From the NCBI GenBank assembly GCA_030770545.1, contig CM061104.1, positions 16,377,001 through 16,441,000 on the forward strand: DNA of 64,000 bases, read 5' to 3'. The stretch comes from Macropodus opercularis (Eukaryota; Chordata; Actinopteri; Anabantiformes; Osphronemidae). This document shows positions 62,747 to 64,000 of this stretch, one piece after another. The translations under genes were made by a program, and so were the position numbers. The notes below the pieces were generated by a model, which saw nothing but the letters and a program-made list of their open reading frames with translations, was not told the DNA's origin and did no database searches. Each line of letters opens with the position of its first letter. Positions within the stretch are counted from its first letter, which is position 1.

Positions 62747-64000
62747 CATGGTTGCCCTGACAAAGAAGCCCAGGGGTGGGGCAGCAACATTCTACTCTGC
62801 TGTAGACCAGAAAGCTGTCTGTGCCCGCAAACACACTGCAGCGTCATCACAAGCAGCCAGAAAATCCTCTTCTTCGGGGGCTTTCAAAATGCAGATGATT
62901 GCAGCTGTTTTCATCAGGTGTCGAGTTACCAACTGTGAATTTACATAGTTAACATCAAAATATGTGTGGTGATCCAGCTTTAGGCTGTAATGCACTGTAA
63001 AGGTGTGTTTCAGCTTCAGTTTAAAAAATACAGTTAAGTCTCTGTCAGTGTGTTGAACATATGTGAAGGTGTCACATTTTTAAAAATCTGACTCAGACTG
63101 CACTGCTGTACGCAACATGTAACATACAGATTTAATTCCAATCTTTCACTTGACAAGTCTTATGGTCTATAATTTTGCATTTATTACACCTTGCAAAAAT
63201 TAAATTCTTCTAAGGAATAATTATGTACAGCATTTTGCTGTTCAACTGTATGAGGAACTTGTAAGATATTTTCCACTACGCTGTGATATCTCTGAATGTT
63301 GAGATATGACCAAGAAATATGCTCATAAGTGAGTACATTATTAACAGACAGTAATGCAATATGATTGTCTAATATGTACATATGTTTACTGTATTGTATT
63401 TATTGAATATATTCTTCTGTGAATAGGGGAGGTTGCAGTTACTGAATTGTTAAATGTGCAATGTAGACATTTTAATAAATAGCAGAACAGATTGAAAATG
63501 TATGTTTTTTTTACACATTAGAGCATAAGCTGTAGAATTGGCTTGGATCCTGATGCAACAGAGTGTTAATAATGGCATGGAGCTTGTAATAGCTGCTTGT
63601 AATTGAACAGGTTGAACAGTAGGGGGAGCTGAAGAACCTCTCTGAGCATGTACTGTGTCAACCAGATTAAGGTGCTATAGCACAGGCCATTTAATGATGC
63701 AGTCAGGCAGCGTTTCTTAAAAAATGCAAAGTACAGTTAAGTGTTCTCCTAAGCTCCAGGTTTTTTCAACTTTCCTTGGACATGTATGACTGAAACCCAA
63801 TTATAAATAAATGTGTAACTGATAATATCTAGTCACACACATTTTAGCAGCAAATCCGTTAACAAACATGTTAACAAAAATTAAAAGCAATATGCTAAAA
63901 TATCTTCCACATCAACTATCCACTCCTGCACAGACCTACTATGAGAATTGCTATAGCAACAGCTACCTGTACCAGCGACATTTGTATGCAGCCTGCCTGC
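62747..64000. other. oscp1 3' UTR and right flank: no further gene seen
   Basis: The oscp1 3' UTR probably extends to AATAAA at 63474-63479, about 730 bp after the stop. Beyond it no exon is recognisable up to the window end. A CTCF-like ACAGTAGGGGGAGC lies at about 63616-63629. By human synteny lsm10 or stk40 would be expected further right. Confidence 0.55.
63474..63479 (+). terminator. oscp1: oscp1 poly(A) signal
   Basis: AATAAA in TTTTAATAAATAGC, about 730 bp after the oscp1 stop codon. It is the first canonical hexamer seen after the stop. Confidence 0.65.

Noticed and set aside
1..64000. CRISPR arrays, operons, insertion sequences, phage genes
   Set aside because: Nothing of the kind; the window is vertebrate nuclear DNA with spliced genes.

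Overview
This is a eukaryotic window from a vertebrate, almost certainly a teleost fish with compact introns (many 70-300 bp). All spliced genes I can support lie on the + strand in the last 26 kb. They use consensus GT-AG introns, and AATAAA signals follow most of them. There is no bacterial, phage or CRISPR content. The gene order csf3r - mrps15 - (PLAC8/cornifelin-family gene) - oscp1 matches the human 1p34.3 block CSF3R-MRPS15-OSCP1, with one extra small gene inserted. By that synteny grik3 would be expected to the left and lsm10/stk40 to the right, but no exon of either is visible here.

Layout. Positions 1 to about 37,960 are a gene desert. Every open frame there is short and unconvincing, and no splice-consistent exon chain was found. 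It holds a cluster of decayed LINE-type remnants (about 12.1-13.8 kb), microsatellites, a G-rich 7-bp minisatellite (26.3-26.5 kb), a 31-nt hairpin (27.78 kb) and several AT-rich, homeobox/POU/SOX-motif-bearing stretches that look like candidate conserved noncoding elements. At 37,968-38,961 there is a two-exon gene for a secreted, cysteine-poor, aromatic- and proline-rich protein of 283 residues that I do not recognise. It is the best candidate for something undescribed. From 38,962 to about 45,900 is noncoding DNA with a 3 x 75-bp tandem repeat.

Gene block. csf3r (46,427-51,255, 15 coding exons, 834 aa) encodes the granulocyte colony-stimulating factor receptor, complete from signal peptide through Ig domain, WSEWS motif, transmembrane helix, Box 1 and tail. 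mrps15 (51,980-55,302, 8 exons, 258 aa) encodes a mitochondrial small-subunit ribosomal protein. A PLAC8/cornifelin-family gene (57,195-57,905, 3 coding exons, 117 aa) follows. oscp1 (58,434-62,746, 10 exons, 380 aa) encodes the Oxidored_nitro-domain protein OSCP1. These genes are unrelated in function and appear to be linked only by old synteny. Two promoters carry telling motifs: a YY1-type AAAATGGCG at mrps15 and a perfect RFX X-box plus a CCAAT box at oscp1.

Exon boundaries were derived by hand from reading-frame continuity and splice consensus; none was tested against transcripts.
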